The position numbers were made by a program, and so were the translations under genes. From Leucobacter sp. (lineage in GTDB: Bacteria > Actinomycetota > Actinomycetes > Actinomycetales > Microbacteriaceae): a stretch of DNA of 13,066 nt. Shown here one piece after another: positions 12,031-13,066 of the stretch. The notes under the pieces were generated by a model. It was not told the DNA's origin. It searched no databases and saw only the letters and a list, made by a program, of their open reading frames with translations. The stretch is taken from contig JAPSIU010000050.1 in the NCBI GenBank assembly GCA_031178565.1, positions 1 through 13,066 on the forward strand. The letters run 5' to 3'. Each line of letters begins with the position of its first letter. The first letter of the stretch is position 1.

Positions 12031-12987
12031 ATGACTGAACGCCGTTTCGCCTGGTCCGCAGGACTCGCCACCGTAGCCGCCGATGGAACCGTGCTCGACG
12101 CATGGTTCCCCTCCCCCGCCCTCGGCAAGCGCCCCGAGGATCGGGACCCGCTCATCGCCCCGGCGGAACTGGCCGGCCTCGTCGAGAGCGACGATCGACG
12201 CGGGGTCGAGGTGCGCTACGTGAACCTCGAGATCGACCTCGACGAGGCTCCCGCCGACACCTCCGACGCCTACCTGCGGCTGCAGCTCCTGTCCCACTGC
12301 CTGGTGCGACCGAACACGATCAACCTCGACGGCATCTTCGGCAAGCTGCCGAACGTCGCGTGGACCACGGCCGGGCCCATGCTCCCGCAGGAGTACGCCG
12401 CGCGGCTCCCCCGATTGAAGCGCGCCGGGATCACCGCGGTGGGGCTCGACAAGTTCCCCCGCCTCACCGACTACGTCGTGCCCGAGGGCGTCCGCATCGC
12501 GGACACCTCGCGCGTACGGCTGGGCGCTCACCTCGCCCCGGGTACGACCGTGATGCACGAGGGCTTCGTCAACTTCAACGCGGGCACGCTCGGCGCATCG
12601 ATGGTCGAGGGCCGGATCTCGCAGGGCGTGGTCGTCGGCGACGGCTCCGACATCGGCGGCGGCGCCTCCATCATGGGCACGCTCTCGGGCGGCGGCACCC
12701 AGCGCGTCGCGATCGGCGAGCGCGCGCTGCTCGGCGCGAACTCCGGGATCGGGATCTCGCTCGGCGACGACAGCGTGGTCGAGGCCGGGTTGTACGTGAC
12801 GGCGGGAACCAAGGTCGTGCTTCCGAAGGGCACCTCCGAGTCCGCCGGCGAGCCGGTCGAGGTGAAGGCGCTCGAGCTCTCGGGCGTGCCGAAACTGCTC
12901 TTCCGGCGCAACTCGCGCACGGGTTCGGTGGAAGCGCTCCCCCGCGAGGGCGCTGGCATCGAACTCAACGCCGCACTGCACGCCTAG
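12031..12987 (+). CDS. dapD: 2,3,4,5-tetrahydropyridine-2,6-dicarboxylate N-succinyltransferase
   Basis: A 318-residue cytosolic left-handed beta-helix transferase that moves succinyl from succinyl-CoA to tetrahydrodipicolinate, the committing step of the succinylase branch to meso-diaminopimelate and lysine. The N-terminal domain (1-~110) is the actinobacterial type. Hexapeptide coils run ~150-265: MHEGFVNFNAGTLGAS, then MVEGRISQGVVVGDGSDIGG with Glu193 as the likely acyl-acceptor/catalytic residue by comparison with the M. tuberculosis enzyme, ASIMGTLSGGG, LGANSGIGISLGDD and VEAGLYVTAGTKV. The C-terminus ELSGVPKLLFRRNS..G matches the mycobacterial form from memory. The ATG at 12031 is the first in frame, giving the standard length; a -10 box 7 nt upstream suggests a leaderless mRNA. 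A G/C-rich hairpin follows the stop by 12 nt. Confidence 0.96.
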   Translation: MTERRFAWSAGLATVAADGTVLDAWFPSPALGKRPEDRDPLIAPAELAGLVESDDRRGVEVRYVNLEIDLDEAPADTSDAYLRLQLLSHCLVRPNTINLDGIFGKLPNVAWTTAGPMLPQEYAARLPRLKRAGITAVGLDKFPRLTDYVVPEGVRIADTSRVRLGAHLAPGTTVMHEGFVNFNAGTLGASMVEGRISQGVVVGDGSDIGGGASIMGTLSGGGTQRVAIGERALLGANSGIGISLGDDSVVEAGLYVTAGTKVVLPKGTSESAGEPVEVKALELSGVPKLLFRRNSRTGSVEALPREGAGIELNAALHA

Positions 12988-12999
12988 CGACGATCCGTT

Positions 13000-13018
13000 C
13001 GGGGGCCCTCCGCCCCCG
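13000..13018 (+). terminator. Probable dapD terminator hairpin
   Basis: Exact 7-bp stem (13000-13006 with 13012-13018) and a CCTCC loop, followed by TT only. It lies 12 nt after the dapD stop, and the stem is all G/C. The remaining bases to 13066 are G/C-rich and show no recognisable gene; they could belong to the 3' end of a neighbour outside the window. Confidence 0.55.
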
Positions 13019-13066
13019 TTCGGTCGGCGCGCCGGGGGCCCGCGGCGGACAGAGTGCGCCCCAAGC

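Noticed and set aside
11986..12981. Long minus-strand frame antisense to dapD
   Set aside because: dapD is secure over its full length; the N-terminal extension of dapE into this region is likewise only a shadow.
1..13066. CRISPR array, tRNA/rRNA, transposase, integrase, toxin-antitoxin or defence genes
   Set aside because: Looked for on both strands; no spaced repeats, cloverleaf-like segments, terminal inverted repeats or matching protein motifs were seen.

Overview
The window looks like core chromosome of a high-GC actinobacterium, most likely Micrococcales and probably Microbacteriaceae. The genus cannot be resolved by reading. Pointers are the strongly G/C-biased third codon positions, frequent GTG starts, TANNNT -10 boxes placed directly in front of start codons (leaderless transcription), the actinobacterial-type DapD, an Mrp without its CxxC motif, and a DUF3117 micro-protein. 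I see no mobile element, CRISPR array, tRNA, rRNA or phage gene.

Layout from left to right. 1-2882 (+) is the 3' part of hrpA, whose start lies outside the window. 2896-4623 (-) holds a YflT-like general-stress membrane protein and, upstream of it, a Tat-exported beta-propeller lipoprotein. 4758-7797 (+) is a tight three-gene operon with 4-nt overlaps: a soluble PRC-like/MgtE_N/CBS protein, a two-helix DUF1003 membrane protein, and the Mrp/ApbC Fe-S-carrier ATPase. 7746-9672 (-) is tatB followed by a cytosolic protein with a degenerate GGDEF and an intact EAL domain, whose 3' end overlaps mrp by 52 bp. 9832-10464 (+) is an O-methyltransferase. A perfect 20-bp hairpin separates it from the convergent 56-residue DUF3117 gene at 10583-10753 (-). 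10871-11989 (-) and 12031-12987 (+) are dapE and dapD, divergent across 41 bp.

How the genes work together: dapD and dapE encode the succinylase and desuccinylase of the succinylated lysine/meso-diaminopimelate pathway, which supplies peptidoglycan and lysine. TatB serves the twin-arginine translocase, which is the likely export route of the nearby propeller lipoprotein. The CBS/DUF1003/Mrp operon joins a probable Mg2+/nucleotide-sensing module, a membrane protein of unknown role and an Fe-S carrier. The order methyltransferase, tatB, mrp, DUF1003 and MgtE_N/CBS resembles, as I recall it, the Mycobacterium tuberculosis Rv1220c-Rv1232c segment, but without sigE-rseA-htrA and with a c-di-GMP phosphodiesterase gene between tatB and mrp.

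Nothing here is a clear undescribed defence or mobile system. The points most worth a second look are the PRC/MgtE_N/CBS + DUF1003 pair, a perfect hairpin early in its coding region, the leaderless dapD/dapE promoters, and the GGDEF-dead/EAL-intact protein with an in-frame 9-nt repeat.
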